64,000 nucleotides of DNA from Arthrobacter sp. OVS8 (GTDB lineage: Bacteria > Actinomycetota > Actinomycetes > Actinomycetales > Micrococcaceae). The stretch is from NCBI GenBank assembly GCA_028370155.1, contig CP116670.1, forward strand, positions 2,976,001 through 3,040,000. The letters run 5' to 3'. A model generated the notes under the pieces. The model ran no database searches, was not told the DNA's origin, and worked only from the letters and a program-made list of their open reading frames with translations. Positions 9,253-18,631 of this stretch are shown here, piece by piece. The first letter of the stretch is position 1, and each line of letters opens with the position of its first letter. Made by a program: the position numbers and the translations under genes.

Positions 9253-10566
9253 ATGAGCCTGTCCGATATGCCCGGAGCAGCTCCGGACCCTGCCCGTGGC
9301 CGCCTCGCCGCCGACGGCCCGACGGCGGTGGCGCTCGCCGAACCCGACCGGGCCGTCCGCCCGGTCTGGATTGCCGGCGTCGTCCTCGTTAACCTGGGCA
9401 TCAACGCGGCTTTCTTCGGACCGATCCAGGTGCTCCTCGGCCAGCAGGCGGAAGCGTTCAGCGAAGGCGACAAGGAAGCCATCCTCGCCCTCGTGACCGG
9501 AGCCGGCGCCGCGGTCTCACTCGTGGCCAACCCCTGTTCGGCGCATTCAGCGACCGCACCACCTCACGCCTGGGCCGCCGGGTCCCCTGGGTGCTCTTCG
9601 GCGCCATCCTCGGCGCCGCGGCCCTGATCGCGCTCGCGGGGGCGCCCAACGTGGCCATCATGACGCTGCTCTGGTGCCTTGTGCAGGCCGGGTGCAACGG
9701 GGCCTACGCCGCCATCACCGCGGCCATCCCGGACCGTGTGCCCGTGGGCCAGCGCGGCACGGTGGGGGACTCGCCGCCATGGGACAGACGGTGGGCATCC
9801 TCGTCGGCGCGGTGATCGCCGCAGCGGTGACGGGGAACTTCGCCGTCGGCTATCTGGTCTGCGCCGTGGCGCTGCTCGCCGGCGTCGTGCTGTATTTCTT
9901 CAGGAACGACGACGTTCCGCTCCCCGCGGGGCCCGCCCGCCGTTCAGCCTGGCGGGCTTCGCGAAGGGCTTCTGGATTTCCCCGGTGCTCTACCCGGACT
10001 TCGCCTGGGCCTGGCTGACCCGGCTCCTGGTGAACATCGGCAACCACATGGTGACCCTCTACCTGCTCTTCTTCCTCAAGGACGCGGTCCGCCTTGAAGA
10101 GACCCAGGGCATCGCGCCGGAGCTCGGCGTTCTCATCCTGACCGGGCTTTACGCCGTAATGGTGATCATCACCAGCGTGATCGGCGGCCGGCTGAGCGAC
10201 CGGATGGGCAAGCGGAAGCCGCTGGTGATCATCTCGTCCGTCATCATTGCGGTGGCCTCGCTGATCCTCGCGTTCGCGTCGAACTGGGCCGGGGCCCTCC
10301 TGGGCGCCTCGGTGCTGGGCATAGGCTTCGGCTGCTACCTCGCGGTGGACTTCGCCCTCATCACCCAGGTCCTCCCGGCCGCGCTGAGCCGCGGAAAGGA
10401 TCTGGGCGTCCTCAACGTCGCCAATTCGCTGCCCCAGGTGCTCGCTCCGCTCATCGCCTTCCCCTTCGTGACGCTGTGGGGCGGCTACGTTTCCCTGTAC
10501 GTGGCGGCTGCCGTGATCGGTCTGCTGGGGGCAGTCTTTGTGGTCAAAATCAAGGGCGTCGACTAG
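9253..10566 (+). CDS. MFS transporter, GPH/sucrose-symporter-like (three frameshifts)
   Basis: Twelve-helix inner-membrane carrier, about 438 residues after repair. GAFSDRTTSRLGRRVPWVLF is the loop 2-3 signature of the glycoside-pentoside-hexuronide and SLC45-type branch, and GGRLSDRMGKRKPLVI is its second-half counterpart. Breaks occur near 9534, 9771 and 9934. Each is cured by one base in a C or G run (AACCCCTG, GTGGGGGACT, GCGGGGCCCG), which strongly suggests base-calling error. Substrate unknown. It diverges from the RraA-like gene with 108 bases between starts. Confidence 0.83.
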
Positions 10567-10726
10567 GCCCGGACCCGCCGCCGGGGAGGCCCCGCCGGGG
10601 AGTCTGCGGCACCTCTTGTGACTCGCTGAGGGCCCGGGAGCGTGGCGTATAGTGGACGGAATTGCCGCGGCAGTGCTGTGGGGATCCCTCCGGGCTGCCG
10701 AGAAAACCGACCCCGGAACGCTGCTG

Positions 10727-11322
10727 ATGCCTGAATTCCACTCAGAACTTCCACCGATGGCTCCTCCGCCCACCCTGCCCCGGCAGCGGCTCCGCTACAC
10801 CCGGATCCTCGACGTCGCCGCCGGGTTCGCCCGCAAGGGCCTGGACTCCGTGGTCCTCTCCGAAGTCGCCGCCAGGGCCGACGTTCCGCTGGGCACCCTG
10901 TACCGCTACTTTCCTCCGCCACCCAGCTCATGCTGGCGCTTTACCGCAAGCAGCTCACGGAACTGCATGCGGCCAACTCGCCGGCCGGGGCACCGGAAGG
11001 CGATGTCCCGGCCCAGGCGCTCGTCGGGGTTGTTATGGAAATTTTCCACATGCGCCTGATGCAGCCCGCCGTGGAGCAGTGCCTGAGCAAAGCCGTTTAC
11101 ACCAAGGGCACGGACACCACGAAGCTGCTCCGCGAGATCGACTCCACTGCCGAGAAGGCCGTCACTGAAGTGAGCGGCGACGCCGCCACCTCCCGGGTCC
11201 TGCTGTTGACCGTCACTGGACTGGTCCAGTCCGTCCGCTGCCGCCGCCTCTCGCTCTTCGAAGCCGAGGGAGACCTCAAGAAGGCCTGCTTCCTGCTGAC
11301 ATCCAGCCGCCCTGCCGCGTAA
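10727..11322 (+). CDS. TetR family transcriptional regulator (one frameshift)
   Basis: About 198 residues. The helix-turn-helix reads VVLSEVAARADVPLGTLYRY then FPSATQLMLALYRKQ once one base is restored near 10913 (TACTTTCCTCC). The C-terminal half is a helical effector domain that resembles the KstR-type branch, though I would not assign the ligand. ATG 10727 is my choice; an ATG at 10757 is possible. Its stop codon shares two bases with a DasR-type operator, which belongs to the downstream region. It may regulate the preceding transporter or itself. Confidence 0.75.
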
Positions 11323-11337
11323 CTGGTCTAGACCAAT
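11322..11337. promoter_or_regulatory. Candidate DasR/NagR (dre) operator
   Basis: ACTGGTCTAGACCAAT contains the perfect 12-base palindrome TGGTCTAGACCA, the core of the DasR-responsive element A(C/G)TGGTCTAGACCA(C/G)T. It begins at the stop codon of the TetR gene and 286 bases upstream of malic enzyme. Regulator binding is inferred from consensus only. Confidence 0.55.
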
Positions 11338-11370
11338 CAGGCTTTCTACCGGGCAGTAGGGGCCATTTTG

Positions 11371-11386
11371 CGTGATCCGGCTCACG
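11371..11386. promoter_or_regulatory. Candidate CRP/GlxR-type site upstream of malic enzyme
   Basis: CGTGA-N6-TCACG keeps the GTGA...TCAC core with the correct 6-base spacer. It lies in the 300-base untranslated region 11323-11622, which also contains the DasR-like site and an imperfect GGTGT...ACACC repeat at 11421-11438, and no credible gene. Confidence 0.4.
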
Positions 11387-11622
11387 AAAAACGCCGGATA
11401 AACGTTTCACCAGATGCCGGGGTGTGTCGTGTGACACCTTGTGCCCCGAACGTTGTGTTTACCATTGCAGCACCGGACCGGCCCCCGCCTGCAGTACCCG
11501 GAGCGTCACCGCAGACCCACCAACCTCGGATCACTGCCGACGCTCCCCAGACCATCTTGAGCATGCCTGTGCTTGAGCTTCCATGAGCCGTACGCCCACG
11601 GTGAGCCCCAGGAGACAACGAC

Positions 11623-12834
11623 GTGTCCACTGAAACGATCAACCCCACCGACGCCACTTCCCCCGCTGAGCCCGTAGCCGTGCTCAGCGACGAGGAAATT
11701 TTCGCATCCCACCAGGGCGGCAAGCTTTCCATTTCCAGCACCGTGCCGCTCGCCAGCAAGCGCGACCTGTCCATCGCCTACACGCCCGGCGTTGCCCAGG
11801 TCAGCCGCGCCATCGCCGCCACCCCGGAGCTCGCCAAGACGCTCACGTGGGCCCAGCGCCTCGTCGTCGTCGTGAGCGACGGCACCGCCGTCCTGGGCCT
11901 CGGCGACATCGGCGCCAGCGCCTCGCTGCCCGTAATGGAGGGCAAGTCGGCCCTGTTCAAGGCCTTCGGCGAGCTCGACTCCATCCCGTTGGTGCTCAAC
12001 ACCACGAACGTGGACGAGATCGTGGAGACCCTGGTCCGCCTGCGCCCGAGCTTTGGCGCCGTCAACCTCGAGGACGTCTCGGCGCCGCGCTGCTTCGAAC
12101 TCGAGGACAAACTCATCGAGGCCCTCGACTGCCCCGTTATGCACGACGACCAGCACGGCACCGCCGTCGTGGTCCTCGCGGCCCTGACCGGCGCCGCGAA
12201 GGTGACCGGGCGCGGGCTCGAAAAGCTTCGCGTTGTCGTCTCGGGCGCCGGCGCCGCCGGAATCGCCGTCGCGCAGATGCTGCTTGCCGCCGGGATCACC
12301 GACGTGGTGCTGCTGGACTCCCGCGGCGTCATCAACAGCGACCGCGCTGACATCGCCGCCGACCCCGCCAGCAAGAAGGCGCAACTGGCTGCGAGCGGCA
12401 ACCCGCGCGGCGTCTCCGGCGGCCCGGCGGAGGCCCTGCTGGACGCCGACGTGTTCATCGGCGTCTCGTCCTCCAAGCTGGCCGAGGAACACCTCCAGCT
12501 CATGAGCCAGGACGCGATCGTGTTCGCCCTGTCCAACCCGGACCCCGAAGTCCTGCCGGAGGTCGCCCGCCGGTATGCGGCCGTCGTCGCCACGGGCCGC
12601 AGTGACTTCCCGAACCAGATCAACAACGTCCTCGCGTTCCCCGGGATCTTCCGCGGTGCCCTCGACGCCGGCGCCCGCCGGATCACGCCGGCCATGAAGC
12701 TGGCCGCGGCCCGCGCCATCGCCGAGCTGGCCGACGAGGACCTGTCCGCCGACTACATCGTCCCCAGCCCGCTGGACCCGCGGGTGGCGCCGGCGGTAGC
12801 CGCCGCCGTGGCCGCGGCGGTTGAAGCCGAGTAA
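11623..12834 (+). CDS. NAD(P)-dependent malic enzyme
   Basis: Oxidatively decarboxylates malate to pyruvate in the cytosol. 403 residues, uninterrupted. Visible signatures are IAYTPGVAQV (malic N-domain), the metal/catalytic block CPVMHDDQHGTAVV, the dinucleotide fold VVSGAGAAGIAVAQML, and FALSNPDPEVLPE. The short bacterial form lacks a phosphotransacetylase extension. GTG start at 11623 follows AGGAGACAACGAC. A long upstream region with DasR-like and CRP-like sites suggests control by amino-sugar and carbon status. A strong hairpin follows the stop. Confidence 0.95.
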   Translation: MSTETINPTDATSPAEPVAVLSDEEIFASHQGGKLSISSTVPLASKRDLSIAYTPGVAQVSRAIAATPELAKTLTWAQRLVVVVSDGTAVLGLGDIGASASLPVMEGKSALFKAFGELDSIPLVLNTTNVDEIVETLVRLRPSFGAVNLEDVSAPRCFELEDKLIEALDCPVMHDDQHGTAVVVLAALTGAAKVTGRGLEKLRVVVSGAGAAGIAVAQMLLAAGITDVVLLDSRGVINSDRADIAADPASKKAQLAASGNPRGVSGGPAEALLDADVFIGVSSSKLAEEHLQLMSQDAIVFALSNPDPEVLPEVARRYAAVVATGRSDFPNQINNVLAFPGIFRGALDAGARRITPAMKLAAARAIAELADEDLSADYIVPSPLDPRVAPAVAAAVAAAVEAE

Positions 12835-12852
12835 CCACAGCCGAACAGACAA

Positions 12853-12888
12853 CGACGGCGGCACGTCCTTGGGGATGTGCCGCCGTCG
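12853..12888 (+). terminator. Terminator hairpin after malic enzyme
   Basis: Perfect 12-bp stem CGACGGCGGCAC / GTGCCGCCGTCG with a 12-base loop, 18 bases after the stop. No U tract follows, as is common in actinobacteria. Confidence 0.65.
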
Positions 12889-12937
12889 ACGTGCCGGCCT
12901 CCGGCCGCGCTCCGAGACCGGCCCATAGACTGGGGCC

Positions 12938-13438
12938 ATGAACCCCGAGACTGTTGTGACGATCCTGTGCGGCCTCGCCATCCTGGTGGGCGTGGCGGGA
13001 ACCGTCATCCCCGTGCTGCCCGGCAGCATCCTGATCGGGCTGAGCCTGCTGGCGTGGGCCATCTGGGGCGGCGCCGGAACCACCGGCTGGGTGGTGTTCG
13101 CGATCGGCATGGTCTTCGTCCTGGCGGGGATGGCCGCCAGCGCGGTCCTGACAGGCCGGAAACTTAAACAGCACAGCATCCCGGGCCGCTCGGTAGTCAC
13201 CGGGCTGGTGTTCGGCGTGGTGGGGATGTTTATCATCCCGGTGGTGGGCCTGTTCGTCGGTTTCGCCGCTGGCCTGCTGCTGAGCGAACTGCACCGCACG
13301 CGGGTTTTCGGTACCGCCGTGGCCTCCAGCTGGGCCGCGCTGAAAGCCACCGGGCTGGGAATGATCGTCGAGTTCGGACTCGCCTGCCTCGCCGGCAGCA
13401 CCTGGGTGATCGGCCTGTGGATTTCGGCCGCGGCTTAG
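12938..13438 (+). CDS. DUF456 family membrane protein
   Basis: 166 residues, almost entirely hydrophobic, with about five membrane segments. The glycine-rich stretch VVTGLVFGVVGMFIIPVVGL then FVGFAAGLLLSEL is the DUF456 hallmark. Function unknown in the family. ATG at 12938; monocistronic between a terminator and the next gene. No repair needed. Confidence 0.8.
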   Translation: MNPETVVTILCGLAILVGVAGTVIPVLPGSILIGLSLLAWAIWGGAGTTGWVVFAIGMVFVLAGMAASAVLTGRKLKQHSIPGRSVVTGLVFGVVGMFIIPVVGLFVGFAAGLLLSELHRTRVFGTAVASSWAALKATGLGMIVEFGLACLAGSTWVIGLWISAAA

Positions 13439-13476
13439 ACTGCCGCACGCCTCCCCACGCCCATTAACATGGATAC

Positions 13477-14466
13477 ATGAGCTCCGGACCAGGAGGATCC
13501 GCACCCCTTTCCGCACTGTACCGCGACCACCGCGACCTCACTCCGTTCCGCACGCCGGTCATCCGGACGCCCGTCCGCGGCCTCGCCGACGGCGTGGGAG
13601 GGGCGGTGACCGGCGTTCTGGCCGGGCGGATCCGCGGCGCCTTGCCTGTGGAGGGCGGCGCTCCCCGGCTCGGCAGGGTGGGCGGGAGGGCGCCGGCCAA
13701 GGCGGCGAAGGCAGTCCATGCCGCCATCTTCGGCAGCTCCGACCCGGACCGGCTGATCGCGCTGGCGCACACCTACCCCGGCTGGGCAGGGCTGTGCTAC
13801 CTGATGGCCGGGCTGCAGAGCTACGCCCAGGGCGGCCACCTGCGCGCCTCCGAACTGCTCCAGCGCGGATTGCTGACCAGGAACGACGACGACGCCAACC
13901 GTTACGCCTTCACGTACCTGGCCCGCGTCATCACCCGGGTGTCCGTGGCGGACCGCGTCGAGGTTCCGGTCCTGTTCAGCGAGGAAGCCGTGTTCCTGGC
14001 CTTGTCCCACTCGCTGCGCGAGACCGGCCAGCGGGAGGCAGCCCTCGCGGTCTTGACCGGACTGCCGCCGTCGTTGCCCATGGCCCTGGCGCGCTGCTCG
14101 CTGGCCGCTTCGCTGGGGCGTGATGCGGACGTGGTGGAGGATACGGAAGGACTGCTCAACGGGGATGACCTGTCGGCGGCGTTGCTGCTGGTCCGGGCGC
14201 GCTCGCTGCGGCAGTTCGGTGCCAATGCTGCCGCCCGTGCCGCCCTGCAGGAGGTCCTGCGCCGGCGCGGGACCGACTTCACGCTCCGCAGCGATGCCCT
14301 GACGGATCGGGCCCTCCTGCTGCTGGACAACGGGCGGAAGGCGCTCATCCGCCGTGAGTGGCAGCCCCGCCCGCCCGCCGATCTGGAGCCGGTCCGGGCT
14401 GCCCGGAAGGACGCAGAATTGCATGAGCTCTGGGACCGCGAATACGGCCGGGCCGACGACGCCTGA
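13477..14466 (+). CDS. Hypothetical protein, helical repeat-like
   Basis: 329 residues, uninterrupted, not recognised. A basic Gly/Arg-rich N-terminal part (to about residue 80) precedes a long alpha-helical region. Segments such as LCYLMAGLQSYAQGGHLRAS, ALLLVRARSLRQFGANAAAR and ALTDRALLLLDNGRKALIRR have the spacing of TPR/SEL1-type hairpins. No signal peptide or membrane helix. Starts ATG 13477. It stands alone; no functional inference is justified beyond a possible protein-binding role. Confidence 0.6.
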   Translation: MSSGPGGSAPLSALYRDHRDLTPFRTPVIRTPVRGLADGVGGAVTGVLAGRIRGALPVEGGAPRLGRVGGRAPAKAAKAVHAAIFGSSDPDRLIALAHTYPGWAGLCYLMAGLQSYAQGGHLRASELLQRGLLTRNDDDANRYAFTYLARVITRVSVADRVEVPVLFSEEAVFLALSHSLRETGQREAALAVLTGLPPSLPMALARCSLAASLGRDADVVEDTEGLLNGDDLSAALLLVRARSLRQFGANAAARAALQEVLRRRGTDFTLRSDALTDRALLLLDNGRKALIRREWQPRPPADLEPVRAARKDAELHELWDREYGRADDA

Positions 14467-14541
14467 ATCCCGGCCCCGGTGAGGTTCGTTCCGGATCACT
14501 CACCCTTGCGGGCGTGCGAAAGCAGGGAGTACAAACGATGA

Positions 14542-14896
14542 ATGAGAGATGCGGCAGCACGCTGGATGCAGCACTACGTCACGGCCTGGATGTCCAACGA
14601 TCCGGAGGACATCAGGGCGCTCTTCACGGAAGGCGCCGTGTACGCCACCCGGCCGGATGATCCCGAGCCGTGGACCGGGCGGGAGCAGATTGTGGAGCGC
14701 TGGATCGCCGCGGGGGATGCGCCGGGGATTGGACCTTCGAGTGGAAACTCCTCGGCATCGACGGCGGGCGGGCTTTCGTGCAGGGCCGCACGGACTACCG
14801 GGGGACAGCCGCAGCTACGACAATCTCTGGGTCATCCAGCTCACCGGGGACGGCCGGGCCACGGAATTCACCGAATGGTATATGCCGCGCAAGTGA
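14542..14896 (+). CDS. SnoaL/NTF2-like protein (two frameshifts)
   Basis: Small cone-fold protein of about 118 residues. The N-terminus RWMQHYVTAWMSNDPEDIRA then LFTEGAVYATRP, the GREQIVERWI helix and the final TEFTEWYMPRK strand are typical of SnoaL-like polyketide cyclase/steroid isomerase-fold proteins, most of unknown reaction. Breaks near 14728 and 14803 are each fixed by one G (GCCGGGGATT; CCGGGGGACA). Converges on the LysE exporter gene with a 41-base gap. Confidence 0.65.
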
Positions 14897-14937
14897 CCTG
14901 ATGCGTGATCCGCCGGCGGGTCGCGGGCGCGGGGGCC

Positions 14938-15586
14938 TCAGCCGCGCGACAGGGCATGGCCCATGAGGGGCAGCAGCTGTTCGGACAGCAGCACGGCACC
15001 CAGCGCAACCATGATGACGCCGCTGGCCAGCGTCACTTTCCGTGCCGCTCCCGGCCGCGAGTGCAGCAGCTTGCGCGCCAGCAGCGCGACGCACGTGTAG
15101 ACCACGGCAACCAGGAGAACAAATGTCAGGCCGAGAAGGCCGGACTGCACGGGCACCGGGAGGGTGCCTCCGGGCTGACAAACTGCGGCACCAAGGCCAC
15201 ATAGAACAGCAGTCCCTTCGGGTTGATGCCGCTGGTTCCCATGCCCCGCAGAAACGTCTGGAACTGGTTCGCCGGCGCCCGCACCTCCGCGCTGCCGAAA
15301 CTTGCTCCGCGCCAGGACCGGATGGTGGTGAGTCCAAGCCACAGAAGGTAGGCCGCCCCGGCCACCGTCAGCCACCCCAGCACGCCGGGAATCCCCGTGA
15401 GCAGGGCCGCCAGGCCCGCGACCAACAGCACAGTGTGCAGCACATAGCCGCCGCAGAGTCCTGCGACCGCGGGGACGAAGCTGCGCTGCTTCAGGCCCGC
15501 GGTGATGGAATACGCCCAGTCCACCCCGGGGTGCAGGCCAGGGCACCGGCAACCACCAGAAAGGCGAAAAACAGCTGCGGGTTCAT
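14938..15586 (-). CDS. LysE/RhtB family amino-acid exporter (two frameshifts)
   Basis: Inner-membrane exporter of amino acids, about 216 residues with six predicted helices. The family start MNPQLFFAFLVVAGALACTP then GVDWAYSITAGLKQR is clear, as is the central GINPKGLLFYVALVPQF. ATG 15586 follows AGGAG. Frame breaks near 15535 and 15170 are each cured by one base in a G run (reverse strand). It diverges from an Lrp gene 103 bases away, the classic exporter/regulator arrangement (as LysE-LysG or BrnFE-Lrp), so that Lrp probably controls it. Confidence 0.85.
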
Positions 15587-15689
15587 GGCGATCTCCTGAC
15601 GCGTGGGTACAGGAAAAGTCTAGGAAATCCGCCGCCGGAAGTGTTCCCTCTTTTCGCGCAGAAACACCCGCGGTGGGTAAGATTATTGC

Positions 15690-16144
15690 GTGATTGACCA
15701 TTTGGACAGAAGTATTTTGCGCTACCTCAAAGAGGACGGCCGCATGACTGCCACGGCCCTCGCGGCGAAGGTGGGATTGACCGTGGCTCCCTGCCACCGG
15801 CGGCTCCGTGACCTGGAGGCCTCCGGCGTCATCCGCGGCTACCGGGCGGACATCGATCCGGCCGCCGTGGGGCTGGGGTTCGAGGCGATCGTGTTCGTCA
15901 CCCTGCGTCAGGTGGACCGGGCCACGATGGAGATTTTCGAGAACCGCGTGGCGGACAACCCGAATATCGTGGAGGCGCAGCGGCTGTTCGGTTCCCCGAC
16001 TACCTGCTGAAGGTCATCGCCGAGGACCTGCCGGCCTACCAGCGCTTCTACGACGCCGAGCTGACCTCGCTGCCCGGCGTCGAACGGCTCACATCGACGC
16101 TGGTGATGAAGAACCTGAAGCCCAATACCGGTCCGCCCGTGTAG
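15690..16144 (+). CDS. Lrp/AsnC family regulator, probably of the adjacent exporter (one frameshift)
   Basis: About 151 residues with an N-terminal winged helix (LDRSILRYLKEDGRMTATAL, AKVGLTVAPCHRRLRDLEAS) and a C-terminal RAM ligand-binding domain (DYLLKVIAEDLPAYQRFYDA). One C restored at TTCCCC near 15998 joins the two halves. A TAAGAT box at 15678-15683 ends 6 bases before the GTG start, and there is no Shine-Dalgarno, so the message is probably leaderless. It is divergent from the LysE gene. Confidence 0.85.
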
Positions 16145-16153
16145 GCCATTGGT

Positions 16154-16654
16154 TCAGGCGCCCAGCAGCCCCGTGGTCCGGTAGGGGATGACCTCACGCA
16201 GGAACATGCTGGTGGACGTCCGCACGATCCCGGGGCACAGCCGGATTTCCTCGGAGACGCGGTACAGGTCGTCCGGACTCTTCGCCACCACGCGGATCAG
16301 CAGGTCGGTCTCACCGGCGGGGGCGTGGCATTCCAGCACCTCCGGGATGTTCCGCAGCGCGGCGATCGCCTCGTTCAGGTGGCTCTGGTCCAGCTCGGCG
16401 CTGACCGACGCCGCGACGCCGCGGCCCAGCGCGGAAGGCAGGACCCGGCTGCTGTTCGGACGCAGGGCGCCCGACGCCGTCATCCGCTCCAGGCGCGACT
16501 GCACGGTGCCGCGCGCCAGTCCGAGTTTCTGGGCCAGCACCATGATCGGCAGCCGGGGGTCGTCGTCGAGGGCGAGGAGGATCCGCCGGTCCGTCGCGTC
16601 GAGTTCCTGCAAAGTGACCACTTCCTGCACGTTGTTGCGTTCAACCTTGATCAT
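16154..16654 (-). CDS. Lrp/AsnC family transcriptional regulator
   Basis: 167 residues, intact. The helix-turn-helix is LDATDRRILLALDDDPRLPI then MVLAQKLGLARGTVQSRLER; the RAM domain holds CHAPAGETDLLIRVVAKSPD. I chose ATG 16654 (MIKVERNN) because it gives normal Lrp length; the open frame runs further upstream without family similarity. It ends 9 bases from the other Lrp gene, in convergent orientation. Targets unknown. Confidence 0.85.
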   Translation of the reverse strand: MIKVERNNVQEVVTLQELDATDRRILLALDDDPRLPIMVLAQKLGLARGTVQSRLERMTASGALRPNSSRVLPSALGRGVAASVSAELDQSHLNEAIAALRNIPEVLECHAPAGETDLLIRVVAKSPDDLYRVSEEIRLCPGIVRTSTSMFLREVIPYRTTGLLGA

Positions 16655-17028
16655 ATTGACCAGTGTAATCCACGCCCGTTGCACGAGCTGTAGGACTTCT
16701 GTTGAAATAGTGGCAACGAAGGGACACCGGCCACCGCCGGATCCCCACAGGCTACAAGTACCCCGGCACACCACCCGGACCTTGGATGAGGCTTCCCGCA
16801 AGGAGCCCGCCCGCAGATTGACTCTTGTTCACACCATCGTCTTTCCGCATCGTTCACCGCAGTTCTCCTTTTCGCAGTGCCATGGCCCGGAGCAACGCCC
16901 CGGGCCCGGCACGGCAAGAGCCCCTGAGCCACCGACGTCGGTTGTCCCGAAGTCATCGGTAGCTGAGGGCTCTTGTGCTGTGCCGGCTGTTGGAGTGACC
17001 ACGGGACGGCTGCGCATAGGCTGGTGAC
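16655..17028. other. 374-base intergenic region
   Basis: Lies between the divergent Lrp and gluQ genes. It contains no credible coding region on either strand. The only structure I see is the long hairpin at 16908-16984, ending 44 bases before gluQ. Promoters could not be fixed. Confidence 0.6.
16908..16984 (+). other. Long imperfect hairpin upstream of gluQ
   Basis: GGCAC...CAAGAGCCC...ACCGA on the left pairs with TCGGT...GGGCTCTTG...GTGCC on the right, with a further ACGT-centred palindrome in the loop. No U tract follows. It could be an mRNA leader structure for gluQ, the end of an unannotated small RNA, or a DNA-level palindrome. Confidence 0.4.
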
Positions 17029-17924
17029 ATGACGTCTGCCGGCCGCTTCGCCCCCAGCCCCTCCGGCGAACTGCATGTCGGCAACCTCCGTACCGCCATC
17101 CTTGCCTGGCTCTTCGCCCGGTCCACCGGCAGGCGGTTCCTGATGCGGGTAGAGGACCTGGACCGGGCCCGGGCCGGCGCCGACGCGGAGCAGCTCCGGG
17201 ACCTCGCCGCCATCGGCATAACGTGGGACGGCGATGTGGTCCGCCAGACCGACCGCGGAACCCTCTACACGGAAGCGATCGGCGGGTTGACGGCGGCGGG
17301 TCTCACGTACGAGTGCTTCTGCACCCGCCGGGAAATCCAGGAGGCACCCTCCGCGCCGCACGCCCCGCAAGGCGCCTACCCGGGCACGTGCCGGGAGCTG
17401 TCCGCGGCGGAACGCGAAGCGAAGCGTGCCGTCCGGCCCGCCGCGGTCCGGCTCCGGTCGGCCGTCACGGAGGCGACAGTGCACGACGTGCTGCACGGCA
17501 GCTACACCGGCGTTGTGGATGACTTTGTGCTCCGCCGCAACGACGGCGTGACGGCGTACAACCTCGCCGTAGTGGTGGACGACGCCGCCCAGGGGATCGA
17601 CCAGGTGGTCCGCGGTGACGACCTGCTCCCTCCACGCCCCGGCAGGCCTACCTCGCCTCGCTGCTGAATATTCCCGTTCCGGAATATGCCCACGTTCCGC
17701 TCGTCCTGAACGCCGACGGCGCCCGGCTGGCTAAGCGCGACGGCGCCGTGACCCTCACGGACCTCGCGGCGGCCGGGGCTCCCGTGGACGAGGTGCGGGA
17801 CGCTCTGCTGGCGTCCCTTGGGCTCCCGGCCGGGCCGCTGCCGCACGCACTCGCCGTGTTTGACCCTGCCGCGCTGCCGCGGGAGCCGTGGATCTGGCCC
17901 GGGATGGCGGGGCCGGACGCGTAG
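17029..17924 (+). CDS. gluQ: Glutamyl-Q tRNA(Asp) synthetase (one frameshift)
   Basis: Attaches glutamate to queuosine in tRNA-Asp. It is a truncated GluRS catalytic domain of about 299 residues without the anticodon domain, which is the GluQRS length. Class I signatures: FAPSPSGELHVGN (HIGH) and LAKRDGAVTL (KMSKS-like). The ECFCTRREIQ block supplies zinc-type cysteines. The frame breaks near 17630 (GCTCCCTCCACG); one C restores TPRQAYLASLLN. Ends 9 bases before the HD-domain gene. Confidence 0.9.
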
Positions 17925-17933
17925 GCTGGAAGC

Positions 17934-18629
17934 ATGTCAGAACCAGAGTTCAGGGAATCCCGCAGCCCGCAGCCGAGTTTTACCGTCGAGACAGCCAAGG
18001 TGCTCGCCGAGGTGGCCCACAACCGGCAGAAGGACAAGCTCAAGCGGCCCTACCGCGAGCACGTGATCGCCGTCGGGGATGCCCTGGCGGACTTCGACGA
18101 CGACATCCGGATTGCCGGGTATCTGCACGACATCGCCGAGGACACCCCGATGACCCGGCAGGCTTTGCTGGACATGGGCGTTTCCGAGCGCGCCGTGGAC
18201 ATCATCGAGCGCGTCACCAAGCGCCTGCACGAGAACCCGGACGACTACCAGGCCGGCATCCGGTACATCGCCGAGGACCACGACGCCACCCTCGTGAAGA
18301 TCGCGGACAACGCGCACAATTCCCTGCCGGAGCGCGTCAAGGCGCTGGCTGAGAAGTGGCCGGACAAACCGCCGGTAACCCGCTACAACGACGCCCGCCC
18401 GGTGCTCTATGCCGCGGTGCCGGTGGAGGAAACCCGGAAAATCCTGGCCCGGATCAACCCGTGGCTGCTGGAGGAACTCGACGATCTGCTCGACGAGGCG
18501 GATGACACCGACTACGAGAACCTCTCCTACGACGACGCGCCGACGGAAGACCCGACGGCGGATGTCGACGAGGCCGCGGCCGCTGCCACCGAGCCTGCTG
18601 CCGCCGAGGCCGAGCCGCACCGGAACTGA
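17934..18629 (+). CDS. HD-domain phosphohydrolase, SpoT/MESH1-like
   Basis: 231 residues. The metal site is in IRIAGYLHDIAEDTPMT (HD and ED) and the second acidic site in LVKIADNAHNSLPERVKALA, the arrangement seen in the (p)ppGpp hydrolase half of RelA/SpoT and in small alarmone hydrolases. No synthetase or TGS domain is present. The last 45 residues are acidic and Ala-rich. Substrate is inferred; a nucleotide other than ppGpp is possible. The next gene starts 2 bases after its stop, so they are probably cotranscribed. Confidence 0.75.
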   Translation: MSEPEFRESRSPQPSFTVETAKVLAEVAHNRQKDKLKRPYREHVIAVGDALADFDDDIRIAGYLHDIAEDTPMTRQALLDMGVSERAVDIIERVTKRLHENPDDYQAGIRYIAEDHDATLVKIADNAHNSLPERVKALAEKWPDKPPVTRYNDARPVLYAAVPVEETRKILARINPWLLEELDDLLDEADDTDYENLSYDDAPTEDPTADVDEAAAAATEPAAAEAEPHRN

Positions 18630-18631
18630 CA

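Noticed and set aside
11368..11586. Short 72-codon open frame in the malic enzyme leader
   Set aside because: No ribosome site, no family resemblance, unusual Pro/Thr composition; it lies across regulatory motifs.
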